A stretch of DNA of 64,000 nt from Desulfobacca sp. (GCA_020725545.1 DYEV01000030.1:124001-188000), one strand, 5' to 3'; numbered from the stretch's first letter, positions 17,284 to 26,407 are shown. The notes: generated from the sequence alone by a model not told the origin. Translations and numbers: made by a program.

Positions 17284-17832
17284 ATGATCACCACAGCAGC
17301 GGCATGGCGTCTGGCCCTCATCGTGGGCGGGGCCAAAAGCGGCAAGAGTCGATTGGCCCAGCAATTGGCGGAAGAGCAGCCTGAGCCCCGCCTCTATGTG
17401 GCCACGGGCGAAGCCAAAGACGCGGAAATGCAGGCCCGGATCCGGCGGCATCAAGAGGACCGGGGGCCCTCCTGGCAGACCTGGGAGGAGCCCCTGGCCT
17501 TGGGCCAGGCCCTGGAACAGGCCAATGGCCGGTTTGGGGTTATCCTAGTGGATTGTCTGACCATGTGGCTGAGCAACCTCTTGGCCCAAGGTGAGGCCGA
17601 GCTGGCCAGGGAGCGGCAGCATTTGCTGGCAGTGCTGCCCACCTTGGCCACGCCGGTAATTCTGGTGAGCAACGAGGTGGGTTGGGGCATCGTCCCGGCC
17701 AATCTCCTGGCCCGGCGGTTCCGGGACGAGGCCGGATTGTTGCACCAGGAGCTGGCCCAACTGGCTGATCAAGTGGCACTGGTAGTTTGTGGACTGCCGG
17801 TGGTTTTGAAGGGGGAAGGGATTAGGGCTTAG
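17284..17832 (+). CDS. cobU: Adenosylcobinamide kinase / adenosylcobinamide-phosphate guanylyltransferase
   Basis: 182 residues. P-loop GGAKSGKS (15-22), a RIRRHQEDRG segment carrying the GMP-accepting His typical of CobU, VDCLTMWLSN and VSNEVGWGIVP all match the family. It phosphorylates adenosylcobinamide and attaches GMP. ATG at 17284 follows AAGGA; a TTG one codon earlier is also possible. First gene of the plus-strand cobalamin set; a 177-base gap with a GTCATTCTGAGC-type repeat separates it from cobT. Confidence 0.95.
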   Translation: MITTAAAWRLALIVGGAKSGKSRLAQQLAEEQPEPRLYVATGEAKDAEMQARIRRHQEDRGPSWQTWEEPLALGQALEQANGRFGVILVDCLTMWLSNLLAQGEAELARERQHLLAVLPTLATPVILVSNEVGWGIVPANLLARRFRDEAGLLHQELAQLADQVALVVCGLPVVLKGEGIRA

Positions 17833-18009
17833 AGACCAGCAATATAATGATAAGAGCCCAAATTAGGCGATTTGTAGCCCCAATCTTTAGTTTGCGCTAA
17901 GTTACTGCTACCAATCAGGTCATTCTGAGCGCAGGCTAAAGCCTGCGGCTACTAAGCGATTTCTTCAACAATCGCAAAATTCAGGCAATTATTGAGGAGT
18001 AGGGAAAGA

Positions 18010-19122
18010 ATGTCCACAGCGTTGTTAGAGGCAACCATAGCCGCCATTCAGCCCCTGGACCAGGCTTGGCTGGCCCAGGCGCAGGAGCGGTTGGATCAAT
18101 TGACCAAACCCCGGGGCAGTTTGGGGAGGTTGGAGGAGTTGGCGGCCTGGTATGTGGCGGTGCGGCAAGAGCCGCTGCCCACCATCAAGAAAAAAGTGGT
18201 GGTCATCTTTGCCGGCGACCATGGGGTGGTGGCTGAAGGGGTGAGTGCCTACCCCCAGGAGGTCACCTTCCAGATGGTGGCCAATTTTGTCCGGGGCGGG
18301 GCCGGGATTAATGTCCTGGCCCGCCACGTGGGAGCTGAGGTCCAGATTGTGGATATCGGCGTCAACCACGAGTTCACCGGCATGCCGGGGTTGCTGAACC
18401 GGAAGGTGGCTCCGGGGACCCGCAATCTGGCCCGGGAGGCGGCCATGCGCCGGGAAGACGCGGTAGCGGCGTTGACCGTGGGCATTGAGGTGGCCCAGGC
18501 CGCAGTGGCCGCCGGGGGGGATATTTTGGCTACCGGTGAGATGGGTATCGGCAACACTACCCCGGCGGCGGCAGTGGCCGCGGCGTTCACCGGCCAGCCG
18601 GCCGCGGCGGTCACCGGCCGGGGCACGGGCGTGGATGATGCCACCTATCAACACAAGGTCCAGGTTATCGAGCAAGCCTTGGCCCTGCACCGGCCGGATC
18701 CACAGGATCCTCTGGGCGTCTTGGCAGCTATCGGGGGCTTGGAGATCGGCGGTCTGGCCGGCCTGATGCTGGGGGCGGCCGCGGCCCGGCGGCCGGTCCT
18801 GGTGGACGGCTTCATTGCCACCGCCGGGGCCTTGGTGGCGGTGCGGCTCTGTCCGGCGGTACGGGATTACCTCCAGGCCGCGCACCAATCCGCGGAGAAC
18901 GGCCATCAGGTGATGTTGGCCGATCTGGGGCTGCGGCCGCTCCTGCAGTTGGACATGCGTCTGGGCGAGGGCACCGGTGCGGCTTTGGGGATGTTCCTGG
19001 TGGAAGCCGGTCTGCGGATCTACCGGGAGATGGCGACTTTTGCCGAAGCCGGGGTGAGTGATAAGGATTCGGGAGAGCCGGCAGCCGCCGGAAATAGTGT
19101 GCACGGAGGCCCGCCCCACTGA
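18010..19122 (+). CDS. cobT: Nicotinate-nucleotide-dimethylbenzimidazole phosphoribosyltransferase
   Basis: 370 residues. Family signatures include [11 protein letters not shown] near the N terminus, [19 protein letters not shown] in the centre and [13 protein letters not shown] near the C terminus with the catalytic Glu. It makes alpha-ribazole phosphate for the lower ligand of B12. ATG 18010 follows GGGAAAG. The final residues (NSVHGGPPH) come from a GTGCACGGAGGCCCGCCC-type repeat also found at 54728 and 57525, so the C-terminal tail seems repeat-derived. Confidence 0.96.
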   Translation: MSTALLEATIAAIQPLDQAWLAQAQERLDQLTKPRGSLGRLEELAAWYVAVRQEPLPTIKKKVVVIFAGDHGVVAEGVSAYPQEVTFQMVANFVRGGAGINVLARHVGAEVQIVDIGVNHEFTGMPGLLNRKVAPGTRNLAREAAMRREDAVAALTVGIEVAQAAVAAGGDILATGEMGIGNTTPAAAVAAAFTGQPAAAVTGRGTGVDDATYQHKVQVIEQALALHRPDPQDPLGVLAAIGGLEIGGLAGLMLGAAAARRPVLVDGFIATAGALVAVRLCPAVRDYLQAAHQSAENGHQVMLADLGLRPLLQLDMRLGEGTGAALGMFLVEAGLRIYREMATFAEAGVSDKDSGEPAAAGNSVHGGPPH

Positions 19123-19164
19123 CACAATCTCACACCACCAATCAGAAGCCAGAAACCGACACCT

Positions 19165-19905
19165 ATGTGGCATAACTTTGGCCTGGCCCTCACTTTCCTG
19201 ACAATCATACCGTTTCCTGCCCGCCGGCCGGCGACGGCCGCGGACCTGGCCGCCGCCATGGCCTGGTTCCCGACGGTGGGGCTGGTGTTGGGAGGCATCC
19301 TGGCCCTGGCCGCCGCAGCCCTCCAGATACATCTGCCCCCCGCCGCCGGCGCCGCGGTCTTGGTGGCCATGTTCAGTTTTCTGACCAGAGGGCTGCATTT
19401 GGACGGGCTGGCCGATACGCTGGACGGCTTGGGCGGTGGCCGCACCAGGGAAGATGCTTTAAGAATCATGAAGGACCATGCGGTGGGGGCCTTCGGCGCG
19501 GTGGGACTGGCCACGATTCTCCTTTTAAAGTACGGGCTCCTGGTGGCTGTGCTGGATCGGCGGTCCCTGGTGCTGCTCCTGATCTTTCCGGTGTTCAGCC
19601 GCTTTGCCATGGTGTTGTTGGCCTATCTGTCGCCCTATGCCCGGCCGGAGGGCGGCTTGGGGGAGGCCATGACCACCCTGACGACGGGCCGGACGCTGGC
19701 TTGGGCCGCGGGCAGTGCCTTCTTCATCGTGGCTCTGGCGGGCCGCAGTGCCGGGCTTCTGGTTTTCCTGATGATAACTGCTCTGACCTGGGGGCTGGCC
19801 GCCTATTTTCGTCGTCGCCTGGGGGGGGTTACCGGTGATGTTTGTGGCGCGGTCAATGAGGTCGTTGAAGTCTTGGCCATGCTGATCTGGTGCCTTATGC
19901 AGTAA
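19165..19905 (+). CDS. cobS: Adenosylcobinamide-GDP ribazoletransferase (cobalamin synthase)
   Basis: 246-residue integral membrane protein with six or so helices. Motifs LHLDGLADTLDG and GPGDxx-like TREDALRIMKD..GAFG are the metal/nucleotide-binding signature of CobS. It joins adenosylcobinamide-GDP and alpha-ribazole to give cobalamin. Third of cobU-cobT-cobS; the order covers the end of the pathway, while no early corrin-ring genes appear in the window, so de novo synthesis cannot be judged. Confidence 0.95.
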   Translation: MWHNFGLALTFLTIIPFPARRPATAADLAAAMAWFPTVGLVLGGILALAAAALQIHLPPAAGAAVLVAMFSFLTRGLHLDGLADTLDGLGGGRTREDALRIMKDHAVGAFGAVGLATILLLKYGLLVAVLDRRSLVLLLIFPVFSRFAMVLLAYLSPYARPEGGLGEAMTTLTTGRTLAWAAGSAFFIVALAGRSAGLLVFLMITALTWGLAAYFRRRLGGVTGDVCGAVNEVVEVLAMLIWCLMQ

Positions 19906-20085
19906 AGGCGCCGCTAACTGCTGGCCGAAACTTGAACTGGCCGCTTATCGGACAAGGCCTCTCGATCCCTGCGGCAAACTGCCGGTCTGCCCAAAATGTT
20001 AAGGAAACTGAACGCGATGTTTCAAAACATAAACAAGGGGACATGCATATATTAACAACATCTTGAAAATTTGACTACTTTTCAA

Positions 20086-20102
20086 TTGGCACAAATATTG
20101 AA
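20086..20102 (+). promoter_or_regulatory. Weak sigma-54-like promoter element
   Basis: TTGGCAC followed by AAATATTGA resembles the sigma-54 -24/-12 pattern, with GG and the -12 dinucleotide ten bases apart, but the -12 reads GA instead of GC. It lies about 50 bases before the PEP-CTERM gene. Low certainty. Confidence 0.25.
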
Positions 20103-20151
20103 TACCATAAGGTCAAAGCCAATATAAAGTGCAAAGGAGGAACATGCTTTT

Positions 20152-20853
20152 ATGAAAAAAACGATCTTAGTCTTGTTGGCATTGGCCTTAGTCGTCAGCG
20201 TCATGGGCGCACCGGCCGGGGCCACGAATCTGCCGGTGGTCAACTTTTCTTTTGAGGACACGCCGGCGGGGTCCACTTTTACAAGTGTGAGTGATGGGTC
20301 GCAGTTCATGCGGGCCATCAGTGGCTGGAACACGAACAATGGCACCAGCTTTCCCTTCAACGGCACGGCCAGGATGTCGAGCAATCAGTATGCGGACACC
20401 TGGTGGCAGGGGAATAATGTTGCTTATGTTACTGTGTCTGCAACCAAAACCAGCAGTTATATTTCCCAGGAGATTGCTGGCTACAGTTTAACCGCAGGGC
20501 ACCTTTACACCTTATCGGCGCTGGTGGGCCGCAGGTTGGATAACGCCACAGGTTTTGACATCCGCTATGGTCTTGAACTGGTGGCCGGTGGCCACAGTCT
20601 GGCCAATATTTCCGGTTCATTGGATCCTGGGGCCCACACTCTGGCCAGCCTGCAGTTTCTGGCGGAAGCGGGCAACCCATACCTGGGTGAACCCCTGGAA
20701 ATCAGGTTGTGGGGCTATGGCACCAGAGGCCAGAGCAACTTTGATGCGGTGACCCTGACCAATGTGGTGGTGCCCATTCCCGGCAGTGCCGTGCTGATGC
20801 TTTCCGGTCTGTTCGGCATGTCCCTAGTGGGTTGGAGATTCCGGAAGAATTAA
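20152..20853 (+). CDS. PEP-CTERM-type exported protein (exosortase substrate)
   Basis: 233 residues. An N-terminal signal peptide (MKKTILVLLALALVVS, cleavage likely after APAGA) is followed by a Ser/Thr/Asn-rich, beta-rich region (about 30-205). The C terminus has the tripartite sorting signal: VPIPGSA, a hydrophobic helix LMLSGLFGMSLVG and basic tail WRFRKN. Such proteins are cleaved by exosortase and linked to exopolysaccharide or the outer surface. AAAGGAGG lies 11 bases upstream. No exosortase gene is in the window. Lower GC at third positions than its neighbours hints at different selection or origin. Confidence 0.85.
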   Translation: MKKTILVLLALALVVSVMGAPAGATNLPVVNFSFEDTPAGSTFTSVSDGSQFMRAISGWNTNNGTSFPFNGTARMSSNQYADTWWQGNNVAYVTVSATKTSSYISQEIAGYSLTAGHLYTLSALVGRRLDNATGFDIRYGLELVAGGHSLANISGSLDPGAHTLASLQFLAEAGNPYLGEPLEIRLWGYGTRGQSNFDAVTLTNVVVPIPGSAVLMLSGLFGMSLVGWRFRKN

Positions 20854-21073
20854 CCTTATCCCGGGGGCCGGTTGCCTGGCAAAGCACGGCGATCGGTCCC
20901 AATTTTTTCCCACCGTTGCGCCGCCGCCACCCTTTTCTGCGACCGCAAAACGCCGTTCGGGCCGCAGGGCCACCCCCCATCCTCCCTCAACAACCCGGAC
21001 AATGTTAACAGGTCTGTTGCCTCTGCGCAGATAATGCCGGATTGCCGGACAGACTGCGCCCATTGGCTTGCGG

Positions 21074-21102
21074 TTGACAAGGGGGCTGAGATTTTATTTA
21101 AT
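21074..21102 (+). promoter_or_regulatory. Near-consensus sigma-70 promoter directly before miaB
   Basis: TTGACA (21074-21079), 17-base spacer, TTTAAT (21097-21102). The expected start site, 6-8 bases downstream, coincides with the A of the miaB ATG at 21110, suggesting a leaderless mRNA. Confidence 0.6.
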
Positions 21103-21109
21103 TAAGGCA

Positions 21110-22489
21110 ATGCGGACGCCGAAAAAGAAATTATATATCAGGACCTATGGCTGCCAGATGAATGTGGCCGATTCGGAGCAGCTGGCCCTGGTCCTGGATT
21201 CAGACTATGAACTGACTGACCGGCCGGAAGAGGCTGATCTGTATCTGATCAACACCTGTGCGATCCGCCGGAAATCTGTGGAAAAGGTCCTGAGTTTGTT
21301 GGGCCGGCTGAAGGCCCTGAAGCGGCGGCGGCCCGAGATGCTCCTGGGGGTGGGCGGCTGCGTGGCCCAACAGGAGGGCCAGCAATTGCTGCGCCAGGCA
21401 CCCCATCTGGACCTGGTGTTTGGCACCCACGGAATCTATCGGTTGCCGGATCTGTTGGCCAAGCAGCGGCAGACCGGCCGGCGGCTGGTGGATACGGCCT
21501 TTGCGGCAGAGATGCCCTACCTCTGCGGGCCGCGACCGGCCGGGGCGGTCCAGAAGCTGGTGACTATCATGCAAGGGTGCGATAATTATTGCACCTATTG
21601 TGTGGTGCCTTATGTGCGGGGGCCGGAGCGCAGCCGACCGGCCGCGGATATCATTGCCGAAGTGGCGGCTTTTGTCAGCCAGGGCGGCCAAGAGGTCACC
21701 CTCTTGGGGCAGAATGTCAACTCCTACGGCCGGGGTTTGCCAGAGGCGGTCTCTTTTCCGGAGTTGTTGCGGCGGTTGGCCGCCTTTGGGGGGTTGGCGC
21801 GCTTGCGCTTTACCACCTCCCACCCCCGGGACTTAAGTGAAGATCTCATGAATTGCTTTGCCGAATTGCCGCCGCTGTGTGAACACATCCACTTGCCGGT
21901 CCAGGCCGGCTCTGATGGGGTGCTGGCGCGCATGCGGCGGGGGTATACACAGAAAGATTATCTGACCAAGGTAGAGCGGCTGCGGCAGGTATGCCCTGAT
22001 ATCGCCATCAGCACCGATCTGATTGTGGGGTTTCCAGGGGAAAGCGAAGCGGATTTTCAAGAGACCCTGACTCTCATGCGTGCGGCCGCGTTTGACAGTG
22101 CCTTTTATTTCAAATATTCACCCCGGCCCCAGACCGAAGCCGCAACCTATGCCGAGCAGGTGCCGGAAGCTGTGAAGACCGAACGGTTGGCCCGGCTCAA
22201 GGAAGTCCAGGAGCAGCTGAGTCTGGCCAGCAACCAGCGTTTGGTAGGAGGGGTGCGGGAAGTTTTGGTCGAGGGGTTCAGTAAGCAACACAACGGCCAA
22301 CTCACCGGACGCTTGCGCAGCAATCACGTGGTGAATTTTGACGGTCCTGCGGAACTGATCGGCCGGTTGGTGCAGGTGCACGTGACCACCGCCCATCGCC
22401 ATTCCCTGGGAGCCCTCTTGTGTGGCGGACAATTTGGAGACCAATTTTTAGCTGCCTCCCGGCAAGACCACAGGAGGATACCATGTTAA
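21110..22489 (+). CDS. miaB: tRNA-2-methylthio-N6-dimethylallyladenosine synthase
   Basis: 459 residues. The MTTase N-terminal domain holds Cys15 (TYGCQMN), Cys50 and Cys84 for the auxiliary cluster; the radical SAM motif is Cys157, 161, 164 (CDNYCTYC); a TRAM domain closes the protein. It methylthiolates i6A37 in tRNA. ATG 21110 gives the family's usual N terminus; in-frame codons upstream to 21068 are unlikely. The 3' end overlaps the next gene's ATG by seven bases. Confidence 0.95.
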   Translation: MRTPKKKLYIRTYGCQMNVADSEQLALVLDSDYELTDRPEEADLYLINTCAIRRKSVEKVLSLLGRLKALKRRRPEMLLGVGGCVAQQEGQQLLRQAPHLDLVFGTHGIYRLPDLLAKQRQTGRRLVDTAFAAEMPYLCGPRPAGAVQKLVTIMQGCDNYCTYCVVPYVRGPERSRPAADIIAEVAAFVSQGGQEVTLLGQNVNSYGRGLPEAVSFPELLRRLAAFGGLARLRFTTSHPRDLSEDLMNCFAELPPLCEHIHLPVQAGSDGVLARMRRGYTQKDYLTKVERLRQVCPDIAISTDLIVGFPGESEADFQETLTLMRAAAFDSAFYFKYSPRPQTEAATYAEQVPEAVKTERLARLKEVQEQLSLASNQRLVGGVREVLVEGFSKQHNGQLTGRLRSNHVVNFDGPAELIGRLVQVHVTTAHRHSLGALLCGGQFGDQFLAASRQDHRRIPC

Positions 22490-22980
22490 GAGAAGTGCAT
22501 GTGGCCGGCTTGACCATTGATCCCATGACCAACAGTCCCATCATGATCCTGAAAGATATCAATTCTGATCAGGCCGTGCCCATTTGGATCGGTCTGCTGG
22601 AAGCCACCGCCATTGCCAGCGAACTGGAGAACATTAAGTTTTCCCGTCCCATGACCCATGATCTCTTAAAGAATATTATAGATATCATGGAGGGCGAGGT
22701 TCTGCGGATCGAAGTCTGTGATCTTAGGGATAATACCTATTTTGCCCTGATTCATCTCCGCACCGGGGATCGGGAACTGCAGATTGACGCCCGCCCCAGC
22801 GATGCCATTGCCTTGGCCCTGCGGGCCCGGGTGCCCATCTTTGTGGAGGATCTGGTCATCCAGAAATCCCGCCGGGTGGATCTGGGGGCTAAGGAAGAGA
22901 TCACCACCGAGGAAGGGAAAAAGTGGACGGAGATCCTGGAAAGCCTGGATCCCAGCGATTTTACCAAATACAAGATGTAG
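22483..22980 (+). CDS. Bifunctional nuclease family protein (DUF151)
   Basis: 165 residues, single DUF151/BFN domain: VHVAGL-like start, LPIWIG-type VPIWIGLLEATAIA, RPMTHDLLKNII, and IDARPSDAIALALR are all present. The C-terminal region (EEITTEEGKKW) resembles a UVR-like motif. Plant and bacterial members show RNase/DNase activity; physiological role is uncertain. ATG follows GGAGG and overlaps the miaB stop, so it is co-translated with miaB. Confidence 0.9.
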   Translation: MLREVHVAGLTIDPMTNSPIMILKDINSDQAVPIWIGLLEATAIASELENIKFSRPMTHDLLKNIIDIMEGEVLRIEVCDLRDNTYFALIHLRTGDRELQIDARPSDAIALALRARVPIFVEDLVIQKSRRVDLGAKEEITTEEGKKWTEILESLDPSDFTKYKM

Positions 22981-23052
22981 GTGGCAGGCGGCGGTGCCCG
23001 GAGACGGCAAACCGCCGCGGTAGGAGCGACGGGACCCCGGAAACGGCCTGTG

Positions 23053-23724
23053 ATGATTGATTTACATTCCCATTCCCTGTACAGCGACGGCGAACTGCTG
23101 CCGTCCGAGGCCCTGCGGCGGGTAACGGTGTTGGGCTATCGGTATCTGGGGATCACCGATCATGTGGACGCGTCCAACTTTGATCTGGTCTTGGAGCGGC
23201 TGCGGCGCGCGGCCATTGAACTCAATAAGGTAAGCAGTACGAAGCTTCTCCCCGGCGTAGAACTTACCCACGTACCGCCGTCCCAGCTTGGGCCTTTGGT
23301 GGCCCAGGCCCGGGCCTTGGGAGCGGTCTTGGTAGTGGTGCACGGCGAAACCTTGGCGGAGCCGGTGGCGCCGGGCACCAACCGGGCGGGGTTGGAGGCA
23401 GATATCGACATCCTGGCCCATCCTGGGCTGATAACCCGCGAGGAGGCCGAATTGGCCGCCCAGCGGGGCATAATGTTGGAGATTTCCGCCCGCCACGGCC
23501 ACTCTTTGGCCAACGGCCACGTGGCCGCCCTGGCCCGCCAGGCTGGGGCCGGCCTGATCCTCAATACCGACGCCCACGGGCCGGGCAACTATATTACCCG
23601 GGAGCGGGCCGTGCAGATTGCCCAAGGGGCGGGCTTGTCCCTGAGCGAATGCCAACAGATGCTGGCCAACTCAGAGGCCCTGGCCCAGCGGGCCCTGGCC
23701 CGTCTGGGTCTGCCAATGCCTTGA
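23053..23724 (+). CDS. PHP-domain phosphoesterase, histidinol-phosphatase-like
   Basis: About 223 residues from ATG 23053. The metal-binding HSHSLYSDG (motif 1), ITDHVD, GVELTH, HPG and a C-terminal NTDAHGP are the PHP set. The motif layout matches the short stand-alone branch that includes YcdX-like phosphatases. Substrate unknown. It follows the DUF151 gene by 72 bases; earlier in-frame codons translate a Gly/Arg-rich stretch that I regard as non-coding. Confidence 0.85.
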   Translation: MIDLHSHSLYSDGELLPSEALRRVTVLGYRYLGITDHVDASNFDLVLERLRRAAIELNKVSSTKLLPGVELTHVPPSQLGPLVAQARALGAVLVVVHGETLAEPVAPGTNRAGLEADIDILAHPGLITREEAELAAQRGIMLEISARHGHSLANGHVAALARQAGAGLILNTDAHGPGNYITRERAVQIAQGAGLSLSECQQMLANSEALAQRALARLGLPMP

Positions 23725-23862
23725 AAAAAGGCTTGTGGAAACTTCGAGGGACCCAATCCCCTGCCCTCGTCCCGCCGCGAAACCCTCCCCCCACCCCCTT
23801 TTGGCCTTTTGGCGGCGCCGAGAGGTTAGAGAAAGGGATTTTCCGCCACCTGAAGAGAATGG
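23722..23862. repeat. Dispersed repeat family 2, copy (CCCTCCCC / AAAGGGATTTTC type)
   Basis: Contains the C-rich run CCCTCCCCCCACCCC, a TTTTGGCC block, then AAAGGGATTTTC and CACCTGAAGAGAATGGAG. The same order of blocks occurs at 39969-40107 and 61027-61180. Its last bases provide the GGAG ribosome site for the next gene. Confidence 0.7.
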
Positions 23863-23869
23863 AGTCGCC

Positions 23870-24256
23870 ATGAGTAAAGATCGTACCGTGATCAGCAGTC
23901 CGCAAGCACCCGCCGCGGTTGGACCCTACAGCCAAGGCGTGCGGGTGGGCCAGATGCTCTTTTTGTCCGGCCAGATTCCCCTGAATGCCGCTGGAGAGTT
24001 GCAGCGAGGCGACATTGTCGTGCAGACCATCCAGGTTTTGGAGAATATCAAGGCCCTGTTGGCGGCGGCCGGGATGTGTCTGGCGGATGTGGTCAAGACC
24101 ACTGTATTTCTCACGGATATGGGGGATTTTGCCGAAATGAACCGGGTCTACGCCGAATATTTTCCCCATAATCCACCGGCCCGATCCACCATCCAGGTGG
24201 TGGCCCTGCCCAAGGGTGCCAGCATCGAGATCGAAGTCGTTGCCATGAGGCCTTAG
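23870..24256 (+). CDS. ridA: RidA-family 2-iminobutanoate/2-iminopropanoate deaminase
   Basis: 128 residues. It carries AVGPYSQGV near the N terminus, LSGQIPL, and the conserved arginine in NPPARSTIQV, which in RidA binds the carboxylate of enamine/imine intermediates. It hydrolyses reactive imines formed by PLP enzymes. ATG 23870 is 8 bases after a GGAG that ends the adjoining repeat copy; upstream in-frame codons are repeat sequence. Confidence 0.93.
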   Translation: MSKDRTVISSPQAPAAVGPYSQGVRVGQMLFLSGQIPLNAAGELQRGDIVVQTIQVLENIKALLAAAGMCLADVVKTTVFLTDMGDFAEMNRVYAEYFPHNPPARSTIQVVALPKGASIEIEVVAMRP

Positions 24257-24367
24257 CAAGAGGTGGAGAAGTGCTGCCAGGGGAGGAGGCTAGGGAATAA
24301 CCCCTCTTCCCCCTCGAGGTGCCACTTTAGACGTATTCAAAGGGCAGATAACGAGGAGAAGTGTATC

Positions 24368-25153
24368 ATGGCGGAACTCTATGGAGAGCAGGCAGAATTC
24401 ATTTTCAACAACCTGCGGCTCAAAACCTTGCCAGTGGCTGCATACTTCCAAAAAGAGCCGAAGTTTCCCGACAAGACCCGGCAGCCCTCCGTGGCCCTGA
24501 ATAAGCGGATTACCATCTGCATGGGGGTGACCATGGCCCGGGTGTATGGCTGGACAGTGGGGTTGACCAAAGACGATCTCATCTGTGTCCCGGCCATGAT
24601 CATGTTCGGCTTCACAGATGCTGCGGATCAGCCGGCAACGTTGGCCCGTCTGTTCGGCGAGATCAATTTCGCCAGCAGCAGCGACAAGGCCCTGCAGGAG
24701 GCCGGCAGTATGATCCGGTTGGCCAACGGCGAGTATCAAGCGTTGCTTCTCATGCCGCTGGCCAAGGCGACAGAGGCACCGGACACAGTGCTGTTTTATG
24801 GCAACCCGGCCCAGATCATGCGCCTCATTCAGGCCTACAGCTACGTGAGCGGCGAGCGGGTGGCCGGGCATTTCGGCGGCAAGGTGGAGTGTGATGAGTA
24901 TCTCATTGCCCCTTTCAAAACCGGCAAACCTCGGGTGGCCATTCCCGGGATGGGCGATCGGATCTTTTCCATGACCCAGGACGATGAAATGGTCTTTGCC
25001 CTGCCCGGGGCGGCCCTGGAGGCGCTGGTTCAGGGAGTCAAGGAGGCGGGCAAGAAGATCGGGGCTCGCTATCCCATTACCTTCTATCAGAATTTCCAGC
25101 CGGAGTTTCCCAAGATGTATCAGGAGTTGGGGAAGGAGATCGGAGTAACGTAA
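24368..25153 (+). CDS. DUF169 family protein
   Basis: 261 residues. The pattern LKTLPVAAYF, RITICMGVTMARVYGWTVG and EYLIAPFKTGKPRVAIPGMGDR matches DUF169, a family common in anaerobes and often near redox or haem genes; its function is unknown. A conserved Cys in CMGV and another in VECDEY are present. GAGGAG is 8 bases before ATG 24368. Confidence 0.85.
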   Translation: MAELYGEQAEFIFNNLRLKTLPVAAYFQKEPKFPDKTRQPSVALNKRITICMGVTMARVYGWTVGLTKDDLICVPAMIMFGFTDAADQPATLARLFGEINFASSSDKALQEAGSMIRLANGEYQALLLMPLAKATEAPDTVLFYGNPAQIMRLIQAYSYVSGERVAGHFGGKVECDEYLIAPFKTGKPRVAIPGMGDRIFSMTQDDEMVFALPGAALEALVQGVKEAGKKIGARYPITFYQNFQPEFPKMYQELGKEIGVT

Positions 25154-25245
25154 AGAGAAGGAACCAGGGAACAGTGGTCAGAGGGAATTTAAACACGGTT
25201 CACGCTCTTGCCCTTGATCGTTAACCTCAGGACCGACCAATTGCC

Positions 25246-26160
25246 ATGAAGCAAAGACGGCGCCCGCGCCGATGGGCGCAACGGTTGGAAGACGTCACTC
25301 TCTGGCTGGCCCGCCAGTTGCGGCCGCTGGCCCTGTTTAATCTGGCAGTACCTCGGCAGACGTATCGGCGCCAAGAAAATATTCCTTACGGGGACGAGGA
25401 CCGCCAGAAATTAGACGTGTATCTGCCCCTGGAAGCGGTTCAGAACAGACCCGTGGTGGTCTTTTTCTATGGCGGTTCTTGGCAGAGCGGCCGTCGGCAG
25501 GATTACCGTTTTGTGGGGCAGGCATTAAGCGCCCGGGGGTTTATCACCGTGATCCCGGATTATCGGCTCTATCCGGAGGTGAAATTCCCGGGATTTTTGG
25601 AGGACGGCGCTTTGGCCTGCGCCTGGGCCAAGGAGCATGGTGCCGGACTGGGGGGGAATCCTGATTGTCTCTTTGTCATGGGGCACTCGGCCGGGGCCTA
25701 CATTGCTGCCATGCTGGCACTGGACAATCGGTATCTAAGCCAGGTGAAGCTGAGCCCGGAGGATCTGGGCGGTTTTATCGGGCTGGCCGGGCCCTATGAT
25801 TTCCTGCCCCTGCGGCAACGGCAACTCATAGATATCTTTGGCGGGGCTGATGACATCCCGGAGACGCAACCCATCAACTTTGTGAGCCCGGCGGCCCCAC
25901 CGGCTCTGCTCCTGCACGGGGCCACGGACCGCATCGCGAGCGTGGAAAATACCCGACGTTTGGCCCAACGGCTGCGGCAGGTAGGGCGGCCGGTCAAGGA
26001 AATCATCTATCCCCATTATAAGCACCTGACCATTTTGCTCCATTTGGCCAGCTTCCTGCAGGAGGGCGAACCAGTGATGCCGAATATCAGCCGCTTTCTG
26101 CTGGACTGGGCGGCTGAAGAGGCAGGTGCCAGAGAGGTTTTTTCCGCAGAAAGTTGTTAA
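25246..26160 (+). CDS. Alpha/beta hydrolase, carboxylesterase/lipase type
   Basis: 304 residues. The oxyanion motif reads FYGGSW in place of HGGG, the nucleophile elbow is GHSAG, the acid lies in HGATDRI and the His in HYKHL. These order and spacing fit the hormone-sensitive-lipase/kynurenine formamidase-like branch (BD-FAE). Basic N-terminal stretch (KQRRRPRRWAQR) without a clear signal peptide. Substrate unknown. Confidence 0.82.
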   Translation: MKQRRRPRRWAQRLEDVTLWLARQLRPLALFNLAVPRQTYRRQENIPYGDEDRQKLDVYLPLEAVQNRPVVVFFYGGSWQSGRRQDYRFVGQALSARGFITVIPDYRLYPEVKFPGFLEDGALACAWAKEHGAGLGGNPDCLFVMGHSAGAYIAAMLALDNRYLSQVKLSPEDLGGFIGLAGPYDFLPLRQRQLIDIFGGADDIPETQPINFVSPAAPPALLLHGATDRIASVENTRRLAQRLRQVGRPVKEIIYPHYKHLTILLHLASFLQEGEPVMPNISRFLLDWAAEEAGAREVFSAESC

Positions 26161-26361
26161 CAATTGCCGCTAACGGAGTGGGGCAGAGGGCATCACCCCC
26201 TCCCTGCCCCCACGCCCTGAAATCCCTCTGCCAACCCCGGCGGGGGATTTTTGGCCGGGCGCGCCGGCCAATATGAAGGATTCTCCCCTATCTGAATAAG
26301 ACGTAAGTCGTTATCCCCCACCCTGTTTTGTGAAAGAAGAGCTCGGTCAGGCAGAAAAGGC
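26161..26361. other. Intergenic stretch with partial repeat family 2 copy
   Basis: 26181-26260 has CCCCCTCCCTGCCCCC and CCAACCCCGGCGGGGGATTTTT, related to family 2 but without its 3' block. CCCCGGCGGGG could form a hairpin followed by ATTTTT and may end the alpha/beta hydrolase transcript. No gene seen. Confidence 0.4.
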
Positions 26362-26390
26362 TTGACGCCGGTCCAGGTACGCCTTATTAT
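26362..26390 (+). promoter_or_regulatory. Promoter of the ORP-like cluster
   Basis: TTGACG (26362-26367), 17 bases, TATTAT (26385-26390). It is about 150 bases before the first ATG, leaving a leader that contains a TCCCAC/GTGGGA inverted repeat around 26436-26470. Confidence 0.6.
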
Positions 26391-26407
26391 TAACTATAGT
26401 TCATAAT
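26386..26407. promoter_or_regulatory. 22-bp palindrome overlapping -10 and start site
   Basis: ATTAT, T, AACTATAGTT, C, ATAAT: a palindrome with a single mismatched pair, centred on the perfect 10-bp AACTATAGTT (26392-26401). Position over the -10 and presumed +1 suggests a repressor operator. No regulator gene is adjacent. Confidence 0.55.
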
